DNA of 64,000 nucleotides from Rhodocytophaga aerolata (GCF_030503435.1 NZ_JAUKPO010000001.1:124001-188000), one strand, 5' to 3'. Positions 54,824 to 64,000 are shown, counted from the first letter of the stretch. The notes: generated by a model from the letters alone, not told the origin. Program-made: numbers and translations.

Positions 54824-54880
54824 ATAGGCTACCGGGTTAATGAGTAGGGTTGTTGCTGACTCATGGGCCCGGTAGCCTAT
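54824..54880 (+). terminator. Long two-tier hairpin between aminotransferase and heptose-kinase genes
   Basis: ATAGGCTACCGGG (54824-54836) pairs perfectly with CCCGGTAGCCTAT (54868-54880), and an inner stem ATGAGT (54840-54845) pairs with ACTCAT (54859-54864). The stem is not followed by a T run (TATAATCA instead), so it may be an imperfect terminator or an attenuator ahead of the next gene, whose ATG is 24 bases away. Confidence 0.6.
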
Positions 54881-54903
54881 TATATAATCAGCCAATTATA
54901 TTC

Positions 54904-55920
54904 ATGCAATTCCACTCTCTAGAAGACATATTTGAGGCCTTTAACCAGCTGAAAGTATTGATTATCGGCGATGTAATGGTAGACTCTTACCTTTGGGGAA
55001 AAGTAGACCGTATTTCTCCGGAAGCACCAGTTCCCATCGTACACGTTCAGCAACGTGAAAAAAGACTGGGTGGTGCATCCAACGTAGCGGTAAACGTGCA
55101 GGCAATGGGTGCCACTCCCCTGCTGTGCTCGGTTATTGGTACAGATGCTGATGGACAAGATCTATTGAATTTGCTTCAAAAAAACAATCTTTCTGCTGAG
55201 GGAATCATTCAAAGTAAAAGCCGCACCACCACCACCAAACACCGGATTATTTCCGGTTCGCAACACCTGCTCAGAATAGATTCTGAAGTAGATTATCCTA
55301 TTCACGCAGACGAGCGGAAGGAACTAATCAATAGAATTAAACTCTTGGCGTTAGAATGCCAGGTTATTATTTTTGAAGATTATGACAAAGGGGTAATTAG
55401 CAAAGAACTGATAGAAGAAATAGTAACCTTTGCCAACAAGCACCACATCCCCACAGTAGTAGATCCTAAAAAACGTAATTTTCTCAATTACGCTGGTGTT
55501 ACACTATTTAAACCTAACTTAAAAGAGTTACGAGAAGGGCTGAAAATAGATTTTGACAGTGCACATCCGGAAGAATTGCAACAAGCCGTACGCGTACTGA
55601 AAGAAAAACTACAATTAACGTCTGTCCTGGTTACCCTTTCAGAAAAAGGCGTGTATATCGATTTTGCTGAACAAAAACACTTGATTCCGGCGCACATTCG
55701 TCAAATTGCCGATGTGTCCGGAGCAGGCGATACCGTGGTGAGTATAGCCGCTATTTGTCTGGCGCTGCAACTTTCTCCTCTATTTATAGCCGGGCTTGCT
55801 AACCTAGGCGGAGGCTTGGTTTGTGAATACTTAGGAGCTGTACCTATTAACAAGCAAAGCCTGCTGGAAGAGGCGCTGGGCAATAATTTATTTGCAAAGT
55901 ATGCAGCAACTAACTACTGA
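54904..55920 (+). CDS. PfkB-family heptose 7-phosphate kinase (HldE/RfaE kinase domain)
   Basis: The 338-residue protein matches the kinase half of HldE: LKVLIIGDVMVDSYLWGKVD, 'ISPEAPVPIVHVQQREKRLG' with GGASNVAVNVQAMG, and the anion-hole/catalytic motif IADVSGAGDTVVSIAAI with Asp276. The EAPVP and GGA-NVA blocks are specific to RfaE domain I, so it should phosphorylate D-glycero-D-manno-heptose 7-phosphate for ADP-heptose and LPS core synthesis. The adenylyltransferase domain is not fused and not adjacent. The ATG at 54904 is the family-like start. Its 3' end overlaps the trkH start by 20 bases. Confidence 0.9.
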   Translation: MQFHSLEDIFEAFNQLKVLIIGDVMVDSYLWGKVDRISPEAPVPIVHVQQREKRLGGASNVAVNVQAMGATPLLCSVIGTDADGQDLLNLLQKNNLSAEGIIQSKSRTTTTKHRIISGSQHLLRIDSEVDYPIHADERKELINRIKLLALECQVIIFEDYDKGVISKELIEEIVTFANKHHIPTVVDPKKRNFLNYAGVTLFKPNLKELREGLKIDFDSAHPEELQQAVRVLKEKLQLTSVLVTLSEKGVYIDFAEQKHLIPAHIRQIADVSGAGDTVVSIAAICLALQLSPLFIAGLANLGGGLVCEYLGAVPINKQSLLEEALGNNLFAKYAATNY

Positions 55921-57709
55921 AAGGCTCAACCGGCTACTGTACAGTAGCAAAGACCGGGTCTATTTCCTGCTCAAGATAGTAACGTATATTAACTCTACGT
56001 TAGCTGCCTGCTTGCTGGTGTATGGCTACGGCTTCAACCTATCAACGGAGGAAACTTCCCGCATTTTTAAACTAATAGACCTAGTTTACCTGGTTTTTGT
56101 AATTATTTATGCCATAAGGCTGCTGTATTCGTTCCAACGGCGGGCATTCATTCAACGAACAAGCACAGAGGCCGTTATTATGTTTCTGCTGGTAATCAAT
56201 GGCATTATTACAAATGTATTTGCTTTCAGTATTTTATATCAAACTTCTTTGTGGCTGGGCATAAAAAACTACAATGCTTTCCATGAAATTGTTTCCACCA
56301 TTTTTCTCCTGACCCTTATTGGTCTGGAAGTGAGCAAAGCCAGTATCCGCTTACCCCTGAACCGGCTTAAACCCTCTACCTTGTTTATTGGTAGTTTTAT
56401 TTTATTAATAGTAACCGGGGCAGGGTTGCTGATGCTGCCTGCCATGACCAATACTCCCAGTGGTATGCCTTTACTGGATGCGTTATTTACCGCTACAAGT
56501 GCAGCCTGCGTTACCGGATTAATTGTAGTAGATACGGCTACCTACTTTACAAACAAAGGACAGCTGATTATTCTTACCCTAATCCAGATTGGCGGGCTGG
56601 GTATGCTCACCTTCACTACTTTTTTTGCAACCATACTCAAACAAGGAGTAGGCATTAAACACCAGTCGGCGATACAGGATTTTTTGAGCAGCGAATCTTT
56701 GTTTTCTTCCAGAGGTCTGCTTCAGCAAATTATCTTGCTTACGTTGTTTATAGAAGGTATGGGCGCTTTAGCGGTTTTTGTCACCTGGGGGCCGGAAGTT
56801 CCATTCGAAAACCTGGGCGACAAGATTTTTTACTCAATATTTCATTCCATCTCTGCTTTTTGTAATGCCGGCTTTAGTTTATATACCAATGGCTTATACG
56901 AAGCTCCCGTCCGCCAGTCGTATATATTACATATTGTCATTGCAGGTGTTATCATTTTTGGCGGCTTAGGTTTTTCACCCATCATGGATGTTTTTTCTAT
57001 CCGGGCCTTGCGTGAAAGGCTGGCTATGCCCTGGAAAGACTGGCGGTTAAACACCAAACTGGCCATTTATACGGCTATTGTGCTGAATATATTTGGCATG
57101 GTGCTCTATTTTTTCCTTGAGAAGGATAATACCCTGGCAGGCATGAACATCCTGGAATCCCTGATCACTTCTTTTTTCCAGTCAGTAACTACCCGTACAG
57201 CCGGATTTAACACCGTAGACTTCACCAAGCTGGAAAACCCTACCATGATCATGATGATGTTTCTGATGTTTATTGGTGCATCGCCTGGGTCTACCGGAGG
57301 TGGTATAAAAACAATTACCTTCTTGCTGATTGCAGTATCTGTACTATCCACCATTAAAGGGAAAAAAGTAATATCCATTGATAAGCGCACCATTCCCATG
57401 GAGACTTTATTTAAGGCCTATTCAGTAATTACGTTTGCTGCAGCCTACATTTTTCTGGGTGTGTTTATTCTCTCTATTACAGAGCCAGAGCAAGAAAGTA
57501 TTGATCTGTTGTTTGAGCAAGTTTCTGCCTTTGCTACCGTGGGCTTAAGTACCGGAGTTACCCCACAGCTCTCTACTGTTGGCCGCATTGTTATTATTGC
57601 TACCATGTTTATTGGCCGGGTAGGTACAATTACCTTAGCTCTGGCATTGAGCCGCCCGGTTATCAGCAATGCTTACCGCTATCCGGACGCTCACCTGATG
57701 GTAGGATAA
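55901..57709 (+). CDS. TrkH/KtrB-family potassium channel subunit
   Basis: The 602-residue protein has a roughly 130-residue membrane extension and then the four-fold M1-P-M2 repeat. The selectivity loops are visible: TSAACVTGLIVVDT, SISAFCNAGFSLYT, SVTTRTAGFNTVDF and VSAFATVGLSTGVT, each with the critical Gly. ASPGSTGGGIKTITFLLIAV is the gating-loop region of the family. It imports K+ (or Na+) and normally needs a TrkA/KtrA ring; none is in the window. The ATG at 55901 lies inside the end of the heptose-kinase gene in another frame. A TTG three codons earlier is less likely. Subtype (TrkH or KtrB) is not settled. Confidence 0.92.
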   Translation: MQQLTTERLNRLLYSSKDRVYFLLKIVTYINSTLAACLLVYGYGFNLSTEETSRIFKLIDLVYLVFVIIYAIRLLYSFQRRAFIQRTSTEAVIMFLLVINGIITNVFAFSILYQTSLWLGIKNYNAFHEIVSTIFLLTLIGLEVSKASIRLPLNRLKPSTLFIGSFILLIVTGAGLLMLPAMTNTPSGMPLLDALFTATSAACVTGLIVVDTATYFTNKGQLIILTLIQIGGLGMLTFTTFFATILKQGVGIKHQSAIQDFLSSESLFSSRGLLQQIILLTLFIEGMGALAVFVTWGPEVPFENLGDKIFYSIFHSISAFCNAGFSLYTNGLYEAPVRQSYILHIVIAGVIIFGGLGFSPIMDVFSIRALRERLAMPWKDWRLNTKLAIYTAIVLNIFGMVLYFFLEKDNTLAGMNILESLITSFFQSVTTRTAGFNTVDFTKLENPTMIMMMFLMFIGASPGSTGGGIKTITFLLIAVSVLSTIKGKKVISIDKRTIPMETLFKAYSVITFAAAYIFLGVFILSITEPEQESIDLLFEQVSAFATVGLSTGVTPQLSTVGRIVIIATMFIGRVGTITLALALSRPVISNAYRYPDAHLMVG

Positions 57710-57723
57710 TTCAGTTGCTGAGC

Positions 57724-58905
57724 TTATTCTACATGCAGCACCAGTCCCTTTAAGTATTCGCCTTCCGGATGAAAGATGTTTACCGGATGATCTACTGGCT
57801 GAGTCAGCTGATGCAGAATCCGTACGTTACGCCCGGCATCTGCCGCCGCTGAGAATACAATTTTTCTGAACAAGTCTTTGTCTATATTCTGAGAACAGGA
57901 AAAAGTAAAGAGTATTCCACCAGGCCGTATCTTTTTGAATGCCGTCATATTCAGGTCTTTGTAGCCACGGGCAGCATTGGGCACCGCTTTCGCATTTTTT
58001 GCAAAGGCCGGCGGATCTAACACCATTACATCATAGGCTTCGGTAGTATGGCGCAAATAATCAAAACAATCGGCTGTTATGGACTGGTGTGCAGCTGCAG
58101 GGCCGAAATTTAATGCTACGTTTGCATCGCAAATGCTGGTGGCATCTTTGGAAATATCTACCGAATGCACCAGAGTAGCTCTCCCGGCCAGGGCATATAC
58201 ACTAAACCCACCTGTGTAGCTGAAAGCATTTAATACCCTTTTTCCGGCAGTATACTTTCTCAGCAGGTCGCGGTTATCGCGTTGGTCTATAAAAAAACCT
58301 GTTTTCTGGCCCTTTTCAATGTCAATCGAAAATTGTAAGCCATTTTCCTGTATCACTACATGCAAGCCGGCCTCTTCACCTGTCAGAAATCCATTAGGGG
58401 TAACTACTTCTTCCCGGAAACCCGGACTGTGCTTATTTTTCAGGTAAATATGTTTAATTCCTAACGCTTGCAAGCCACTCATCAAATGGAGTAAAACTTT
58501 TTCTGTACCTTTTATTAATAACTGAACCACAGCTATATCCGTATATATATCAGCAATGATACCTGGCAGAAAATCACCTTCGGCATGTAAAAGACGGTAA
58601 GCATTGGTATGCGGGCCGGTAACCAGTGACTTTCTCAACTGATAAGCTTTTTCAATCTTTTGATGCCAGTACGGAGCGGCGCTAAAATCCATTTCCTGAC
58701 TGGTAAACTCAAACATCCGGCAGGTGATCTGGCTTTGAGGCGAAAAGTAGCCGTAGCCTAGCAAGGTTTGCTGATTATCCCGTACGGCAACAATATCGCC
58801 ATTTTCCGCGGAAGGCATTGTTTTGATAGCTCCCGAAAATACCCAGGGGTGGCGATTAAGAATAGAGCGGTCGCGGCCAGATTTTAGGATCAGGTTTTTG
58901 TACAT
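57724..58905 (-). CDS. Class I SAM-dependent rRNA cytosine methyltransferase (RlmI-like)
   Basis: The 393-residue protein has an N-terminal PUA domain (LILKSGRDRSILNRHPWVFS, about residues 4-80), an EEHEE-like central domain (about 85-190), and a Rossmann methyltransferase domain: RVLNAFSYTGGFSVYALAGR (SAM motif I), VDISKDATSICDANVALN, and VLDPPAFAKN (catalytic motif IV). This architecture is that of RlmI/RlmO, which methylate C5 of a 23S rRNA cytosine. The ATG at 58905 is used; a TTG three codons earlier is possible. It converges with trkH across 14 bases. Confidence 0.92.
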   Translation of the reverse strand: MYKNLILKSGRDRSILNRHPWVFSGAIKTMPSAENGDIVAVRDNQQTLLGYGYFSPQSQITCRMFEFTSQEMDFSAAPYWHQKIEKAYQLRKSLVTGPHTNAYRLLHAEGDFLPGIIADIYTDIAVVQLLIKGTEKVLLHLMSGLQALGIKHIYLKNKHSPGFREEVVTPNGFLTGEEAGLHVVIQENGLQFSIDIEKGQKTGFFIDQRDNRDLLRKYTAGKRVLNAFSYTGGFSVYALAGRATLVHSVDISKDATSICDANVALNFGPAAAHQSITADCFDYLRHTTEAYDVMVLDPPAFAKNAKAVPNAARGYKDLNMTAFKKIRPGGILFTFSCSQNIDKDLFRKIVFSAAADAGRNVRILHQLTQPVDHPVNIFHPEGEYLKGLVLHVE

Positions 58906-59119
58906 AGCTTGCAAAGGTATCTAAAAAACTGAAACCCCGGAAAGCTTCCTACGTCTAGGAAAGATTACCAGGCAATCTAAGCTTAAAGTACGCCAGGATG
59001 AAAAATATAACCGGCCTCAGGCGAGAAAGGTAGCCCTTACGCTACTTCGGACAATATTAAATTTGCTTTATTCATGTTTACTCTTTACACTGTCACCAGT
59101 AATTATTAAATTTGATGGT

Positions 59120-60013
59120 ATGCGCCAGACTCACTATCCAGATATATGGCTACGGATTATAGCAATACCTCTTACAGCCTTGTTTGTAAGGGATTTTGCT
59201 CTCTATAAACCTATTTCCGAATTGGTTGCCAGTAGCAATTTTTACCTGGAACTTAGCTGGAGTGTATTGATGGTACTGGTTTTATGGGAAACTAACCGGG
59301 CTATTATTCAACTGTTGGACCGTCGCTACTCCTGGGTTAAACAAGCAGGTTTGCGGCTGGTAATGCAACTGAGCCTGGTTACTGGTGTTTCAGTTATTTT
59401 GCTGCTGGCTATTACCTATGTGCATCACATACTTTCGTATGGGTACTCAGAAAATTTTCACCTCACGTCTTTACACACCCTCAATGTTCCCATTCTGGCA
59501 GGTTTTGTAGTGCTGCTAAATCTGGTGTATACAGGTATGTATCTGGCAAAATACCACCGGGCCTTGGTACACAGCTTAAAAATGCAACTGGAAGAGACCA
59601 TCCGCGTAGCTGAAAAATTAAAACTGGATAAGTTATATAACGAGCACAGTGAGCTTTCTGCCACCTATTACCAGAAACACCTGATCGTCAATTTTGAAAA
59701 TACCTCTGTGCCAGTTTTAGCAGAAGATGTGGCCTATATCTTTTTTCTGGAAGGTCAAAGCCATGTCATTCTCTTTGACGGAACCGCTTTTCATTCCCGA
59801 TCATCTTTGGAAAATCTGGAATTATTTCTAGACCCAGCCTTATTTTTCCGCATCAACCAGCAAATACTGGCAAATATTCAGGCAATTAAACAATGCCGCC
59901 AGGATTTAAACGGAAAGCTCCGGGTTGAACTTTCCCCTGCCTTCCAGCACGATGTATTTGTAAACAAGCGGAAAGCGCACGAATTTAAAGAATGGCTAGG
60001 AAAAAAAATCTAA
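59120..60013 (+). CDS. Membrane-bound LytTR-family DNA-binding regulator
   Basis: The 297-residue protein has about four N-terminal membrane helices (about residues 8-25, 40-60, 78-100 and 122-143) and a cytoplasmic LytTR domain at about 185-290: 'LIVNFENTSVPVLAEDVAYI', FFLEGQSHVILFDGTAFHSR, 'LFFRINQQILANIQAIKQCR'. LytTR binds direct repeats in promoters. It has no receiver domain, so it would sense at the membrane directly or act with a partner. The start is placed at ATG 59120; an in-frame TTG at 59063 would add 19 residues. TAAATTTG sites at 59058-59065 and 59107-59114 resemble -7 elements, but no matching -33 element is seen. The following gene is a large histidine kinase. Confidence 0.87.
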   Translation: MRQTHYPDIWLRIIAIPLTALFVRDFALYKPISELVASSNFYLELSWSVLMVLVLWETNRAIIQLLDRRYSWVKQAGLRLVMQLSLVTGVSVILLLAITYVHHILSYGYSENFHLTSLHTLNVPILAGFVVLLNLVYTGMYLAKYHRALVHSLKMQLEETIRVAEKLKLDKLYNEHSELSATYYQKHLIVNFENTSVPVLAEDVAYIFFLEGQSHVILFDGTAFHSRSSLENLELFLDPALFFRINQQILANIQAIKQCRQDLNGKLRVELSPAFQHDVFVNKRKAHEFKEWLGKKI

Positions 60014-60238
60014 TACCTGAATCTTTCAGCGCCCGGTGGAGGCGTTTATACCTGCTTTTTGATTAGCTATATCCATAAAAATTACCTCTCGTGCAGCTGG
60101 TATGTTTTCTCATGCCCTTCCAGTTGTACAACGTATAGCCGTGTAACCACTAAATTTATTTTTCCCGTTAACAGCATTACCTAAAGCTTAGTTATATTTA
60201 AGGTTTTTAGAAAAAATTCTATCCATTTAGAATATACT

Positions 60239-63200
60239 ATGTATGTATTTCCTGATAGTTATCCCTTGCCACAAGTAAAGGCATATGCCCAGTTTCTGCT
60301 GGACCATTACTTGCCCCAGCTGGCAGATGAAAATCTGAGATTGGCAAAAAGAGATAAACTACCTTTATTAAATCTGTTCGGGCATCTGCCTGAAGCAGAA
60401 CTATACAACCTTACGCTGGCAGGCCTGCAACAATTTCTGAAGGGAATAACAGAAGAACAGGCCTTGCAGCAAGCCTTTGAAGCTATACAACAGTGGCAGA
60501 AAAATGAATTGCCCGATGTGAGTAGAGAGCAGGTAAAAGGCGCTGACCTGGTTATTTCCTATAGTATTCAGAAAAAACTCCTCTATAGTTTCTTACCCCG
60601 CTACACCCGGGATGCCGATCAGATAATACTCATTACACTGGAACTGGAAGAATTTTACAGCCTGGTGCAGCAGGCAGCTTTCACTACCTTTATAGATATT
60701 CAGCAGAATGAACTGCTGGTGGCCAACGAAGAATTAAAAGCCCATCAGGAAGAATTGCAGACCTTGAACGAAGATCTGAAAGAAAGCCAGGAAGAATACG
60801 AAGCCGTTAATGAAGAACTGATTGAACAAATTTACCTGCGCAGAGATATAGAAGATGCCCTCAGGCAAAGTGAAGCAAAATTCCGGTTGATGGCCGAAAA
60901 TGCCTCCGATGTTATCTCTACCCATTCGCCGGATGGTTGTTATGTGTACATTTCCCCTTCCTGCGAATCCGTGATGGGTTACCCCCCCAGAGAGATAATA
61001 GGTAAACATCCGTCTGATTTTATACATCCGGAAGACGTTGCTATAGTTGAGCAGAGTTTTGCAGCCTTACTGCAGCAATCAGGCGAACCCTACCTGACCA
61101 TCGTATACCGGACGGGTACGAAACAAAAAACCTATAAGTGGATAGAATCTGTTTGCCATGCCGTGCGCGATGTAGCCGGCAAGCACATTACAGAGTTTCA
61201 GGTGGCCTCACGAGACATCAGCAAACGGAAAGAGATAGAAGCAAGCCTGGAAAGAGAACGGGAGTATTTTCAGGCCGTGCTTGAGAATATTTCGGATGGC
61301 ATAGTTGCTTGTGACGAAAAAGGCATTCTTTCTTTTTTTAACAAAGCCACCAGATTATTTCATGGATTACCTGAGCAACCTATTCCCCCAGACCAGTGGG
61401 CCACGTATTACAGTTTGTATTATCCCGACGGCCTCACGCCTCTCAAACAAGAAGATATTCCCTTGTATAGAGCCTTGCAAGGAGAATCTGTTTCTAACCT
61501 GGAGATGAAAATAGTGCCTGCCGAAGGCAAACCAAAAATGGTGCTGTGCGATGGCACCAGAATTATTACTAGCAGCGGAAAAATACTGGGAGCCGTAGCC
61601 GTTATGCATGATATTACTGACCGCAAGGAAGCGCAGGCAAAGCTTATCAGAAGTGAAGCCATGTTGGTAGAATCGCAGGCCATTGCCCATGTAGGCAGCT
61701 GGGAGTGGGATATTGAAGCAGACCGGATAATATGGTCGACTGAACTGAAACGGATTTATGGCTATCCACTGGATATAGAAGGATTAACCTACGATGAATT
61801 TCTGGCTCATGTACATCCCGAAGACAGAGATTTTACCCATCAAACCATTAGCCGGACTTTTGAAACACACCAGCCATTTATTTTTCAACACCGGATAATT
61901 AGCAAAACCGGAAAAACACACTGGCTTCAGGCCAGAGGGAAAGCCATTGTTTCCCCGCAGGGAAAGCTGATAAAAATGACTGGTACGGGGCAGGACATTA
62001 CGGAATTAAAAAAAACAGAAGAAGCTCTGCACGACAAAAACCTGAAACTCAGCCAGGCCCTGGAAGAACTGAAAGTAGCCGAGGAAACGCTGGTTAAAAT
62101 AAATAGCCAGCTGGAAGCAAAGGTAAAAGAACGCACCTTGGAATTGCAGGTAAGCGAAGAAGAACTTCGCCATGCGCTGGAACAATCCATAGAACTTAAC
62201 AAAAAACTGGCAGAAAGCGAGATTTTCTTATCTAGTATAATAGACCAGAGCCCTATTTCCACCTGGATATCCGATGCACAGGGAACGCAGATACGTGTAA
62301 ATGAAGCATGTATGAAGCTTTTTGGTATTACAGATGCTACTTTGGGCATTGGTAAATACAATATTCTGAAAGATGATGTGCTCCAGAGCCAGCCTTTTTT
62401 CGAAGATATAGCGGCTGTTTTCACAGAAGGAAAAATGGCCAGGTTCAGTGGCAAATACAATATAAGCCAGGTTTCACATGTCAATATTCCTAACGGCAGG
62501 TCTATCCATCTGGTAGTGACTATCTTCCCAATCAAAAACTCCAAAGGAGAAGTAACCCATGCCGTTATACAACACGAAGATGTTACCCAGCAAATAGCCG
62601 CCCAGGAAGCCCTGCAGGTAAGCGAAGAACGCTACCGGTTTATGGCCGATTCCATTCCGCATATTGTATGGACAGCCACACCCGATGGATCGGTAGATTA
62701 CTTCAACAAACAATGGACAGACTTTACCGGACTCCATTTTGACGCAGGCAAACCCAACGAATGGGCAACAGTTATACATCCGGAAGATCTGCCGCTGGTA
62801 GCCAACTCATGGGCCAAAACTGTGCGCATGGGTACTGAGTTTTTACTCAAATTCCGCATGCTGCGCAATACCGATGAGTACCGCTGGGTATTTATGAATG
62901 CTATTCCTTACAAAAATGAGCAAAATGAAATAATAAAATGGTTTGGTACCACCACAGATATTCATGAGCAACAACTTACCCTGGAAGCCTTAACCGAAGC
63001 CCGCCGGCAATTCCAGTTCCTGGCAGAGTTTATTCCACAGATTGTCTGGCGAACAGAAGCCAATGGTAACCACGATTATTTTAACCAGCGCTGGTACGAC
63101 TATACTGGCTTAAGCTATGAGGAAAGCAAAAACAAAGGATGGTCATTGGTGCTGCACCCCGACGATTACGGCCGCACCCAGGAAGTCTGGAATCATTCTT

Positions 63201-64000
63201 TAGCTTCTGGCAACAGTTATGAGATGGAATACCGTTTCAGAAAACACGATGGTACCTACCGCTGGTTTCTGGCCAGAGCTTTGCCCATCCGCGATATAGA
63301 GGGTAATATTATTAAATGGTTTGGTACCTGCACAGATATACACGACCAGATTGAAGCTGTAGCCAGGCTGGAAAGTTCGCAGCAGGAATTGTCGCTGAAA
63401 AATCAGGAGCTCAACCGCATTAATAACGACCTGGACAACTTCATTTACACGGCCTCTCATGACCTGAAAGCGCCTATTTCCAACCTGGAAGGCCTGATTA
63501 ACTTACTGGAGATGAAAATGGATACTAAGCTACAGGCTCCGGTAAAAAGAATTATTGAATTAATAGGTGTTTCAGTAGGCAAGCTCAAACGGACTATTGT
63601 CGATTTAACCGAGATTACCAAAGTACAAAAAGAACTGCATGCAGAAGCAGAGCCAGTAGACCTGGAGGTAGCCCTGCGGGATGTAAAAACAGATGTAGCC
63701 CAGCTCATTGCCGAATCGGATGCTTCTATTCAGGCCCATTTTGAAGTACCCACTATCCGGTTTGCGCGTAAAAACATCCGCAGTATCTTATACAATCTTT
63801 TAACCAATGCCCTAAAATACCGTTCACCAGACAGGCGGGTGCAAATTAATATCCGGACTATACAACAAGATTCTTATATTCTGCTTTCTTTTGCAGATAA
63901 TGGACTCGGTATTCAGGCCGACCAGATAGAGAAGATATTCCTGATGTTTAAGCGGGTACATACCCATGTAGAAGGCTCCGGCATAGGTTTGTATATTGTA
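60239..64000 (+). CDS. Multi-PAS sensor histidine kinase, 3' end outside the window
   Basis: 1254 codons are visible and the frame is open to the window edge. The ATG at 60239 starts an N-terminal region of about 200 residues without a named domain (possible all-helical sensor), then a coiled coil (about 160-205, Glu/Gln-rich), then about six PAS domains at roughly 210-335, 340-460, 470-580, 660-780, 790-915 and 920-1040 (repeated signatures RWVF/RWFL and 'HPEDxxxV', 'WFGTxTDIHEQ'). A coiled coil lies between the third and fourth. The HisKA H-box is TASHDLKAPISN with His1074; the HATPase N-box is YNLLTNALKYRS, G1 DNGLGIQ and G2 EGSGIGLYIV at the edge. No membrane helix is visible. No response regulator gene is in view. 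Confidence 0.93.
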   Translation, partial: MYVFPDSYPLPQVKAYAQFLLDHYLPQLADENLRLAKRDKLPLLNLFGHLPEAELYNLTLAGLQQFLKGITEEQALQQAFEAIQQWQKNELPDVSREQVKGADLVISYSIQKKLLYSFLPRYTRDADQIILITLELEEFYSLVQQAAFTTFIDIQQNELLVANEELKAHQEELQTLNEDLKESQEEYEAVNEELIEQIYLRRDIEDALRQSEAKFRLMAENASDVISTHSPDGCYVYISPSCESVMGYPPREIIGKHPSDFIHPEDVAIVEQSFAALLQQSGEPYLTIVYRTGTKQKTYKWIESVCHAVRDVAGKHITEFQVASRDISKRKEIEASLEREREYFQAVLENISDGIVACDEKGILSFFNKATRLFHGLPEQPIPPDQWATYYSLYYPDGLTPLKQEDIPLYRALQGESVSNLEMKIVPAEGKPKMVLCDGTRIITSSGKILGAVAVMHDITDRKEAQAKLIRSEAMLVESQAIAHVGSWEWDIEADRIIWSTELKRIYGYPLDIEGLTYDEFLAHVHPEDRDFTHQTISRTFETHQPFIFQHRIISKTGKTHWLQARGKAIVSPQGKLIKMTGTGQDITELKKTEEALHDKNLKLSQALEELKVAEETLVKINSQLEAKVKERTLELQVSEEELRHALEQSIELNKKLAESEIFLSSIIDQSPISTWISDAQGTQIRVNEACMKLFGITDATLGIGKYNILKDDVLQSQPFFEDIAAVFTEGKMARFSGKYNISQVSHVNIPNGRSIHLVVTIFPIKNSKGEVTHAVIQHEDVTQQIAAQEALQVSEERYRFMADSIPHIVWTATPDGSVDYFNKQWTDFTGLHFDAGKPNEWATVIHPEDLPLVANSWAKTVRMGTEFLLKFRMLRNTDEYRWVFMNAIPYKNEQNEIIKWFGTTTDIHEQQLTLEALTEARRQFQFLAEFIPQIVWRTEANGNHDYFNQRWYDYTGLSYEESKNKGWSLVLHPDDYGRTQEVWNHSLASGNSYEMEYRFRKHDGTYRWFLARALPIRDIEGNIIKWFGTCTDIHDQIEAVARLESSQQELSLKNQELNRINNDLDNFIYTASHDLKAPISNLEGLINLLEMKMDTKLQAPVKRIIELIGVSVGKLKRTIVDLTEITKVQKELHAEAEPVDLEVALRDVKTDVAQLIAESDASIQAHFEVPTIRFARKNIRSILYNLLTNALKYRSPDRRVQINIRTIQQDSYILLSFADNGLGIQADQIEKIFLMFKRVHTHVEGSGIGLYIV

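Noticed and set aside
60734-63708. Several minus-strand open frames opposite the multi-PAS kinase
   Set aside because: They are antisense to a clearly coding frame with PAS, HisKA and HATPase motifs; none has a recognisable domain.
1-64000. CRISPR array, tRNA, rRNA or prophage
   Set aside because: No regularly spaced repeats, no cloverleaf or rRNA-like sequence, and no phage or integrase genes were seen in reading both strands.

Overview
This 64 kb window is chromosomal DNA from a member of the phylum Bacteroidota, most likely the order Cytophagales. The evidence is a SusC/SusD outer-membrane pair run by a FecI/FecR sigma/anti-sigma system, DUF families typical of the phylum (DUF2452, DUF2279, DUF2490, LruC), a general lack of Shine-Dalgarno sequences, and a few promoter-like sites of the TTTG / TAnnTTTG kind. 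The genus is not established. There is no rRNA, tRNA, CRISPR array, prophage or intact insertion sequence.

Positions 1-11636 (all minus strand, transcribed right to left) form one nutrient-uptake locus. In transcription order it runs: ECF sigma factor, soluble PAS histidine kinase, FecR anti-sigma factor, SusC with an N-terminal STN signalling domain, SusD lipoprotein, ManD/RspA-like enolase-superfamily enzyme with a Tat-type signal, RraA-like protein with a signal peptide, and the start of a second Tat-type enolase-superfamily enzyme. The enzymes suggest that sugar acids or oxidised sugars are processed outside the cytoplasm. A related pair lies at 28233-31427: an exported AGE-type epimerase fused to an Fn3-like domain, and a third Tat-type enolase-superfamily enzyme.

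Positions 12320-31427 otherwise hold a glycosyltransferase/GH1 beta-glucosidase pair, an M28 peptidase, a LruC-domain lipoprotein, a KUP potassium transporter, a ROK sugar kinase, a ligase-associated (Lhr-type) helicase without its usual partners, an L,D-transpeptidase and a CPBP protease. Positions 31734-45803 hold an ABC exporter, a GNAT acetyltransferase, a DUF1571/LysM protein, an alcohol dehydrogenase, acetyl-CoA synthetase, an A+T-rich two-gene lipoprotein/TPR unit, an MHS-family transporter, a PnuC/NadR-kinase vitamin salvage pair, a Crp/Fnr regulator, a cupin, a NUDIX hydrolase and a DUF2452 protein.

Positions 46041-64000 are mostly plus strand: a THI5/ThiY-like protein without an export signal, a DUF2490 protein, an ECF sigma / zinc-finger anti-sigma / alkyltransferase-like set, a DUF2279 protein, a sodium:solute symporter (minus), ClpS, RecR, an aspartate-type aminotransferase, a heptose-kinase-type PfkB protein overlapping a TrkH/KtrB potassium channel subunit, an RlmI-like rRNA methyltransferase (minus), a membrane-bound LytTR regulator, and a very large multi-PAS histidine kinase cut by the window end. 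Several convergent or closely spaced genes are separated by strong perfect hairpins, two of which include the stop codon of a neighbouring gene.
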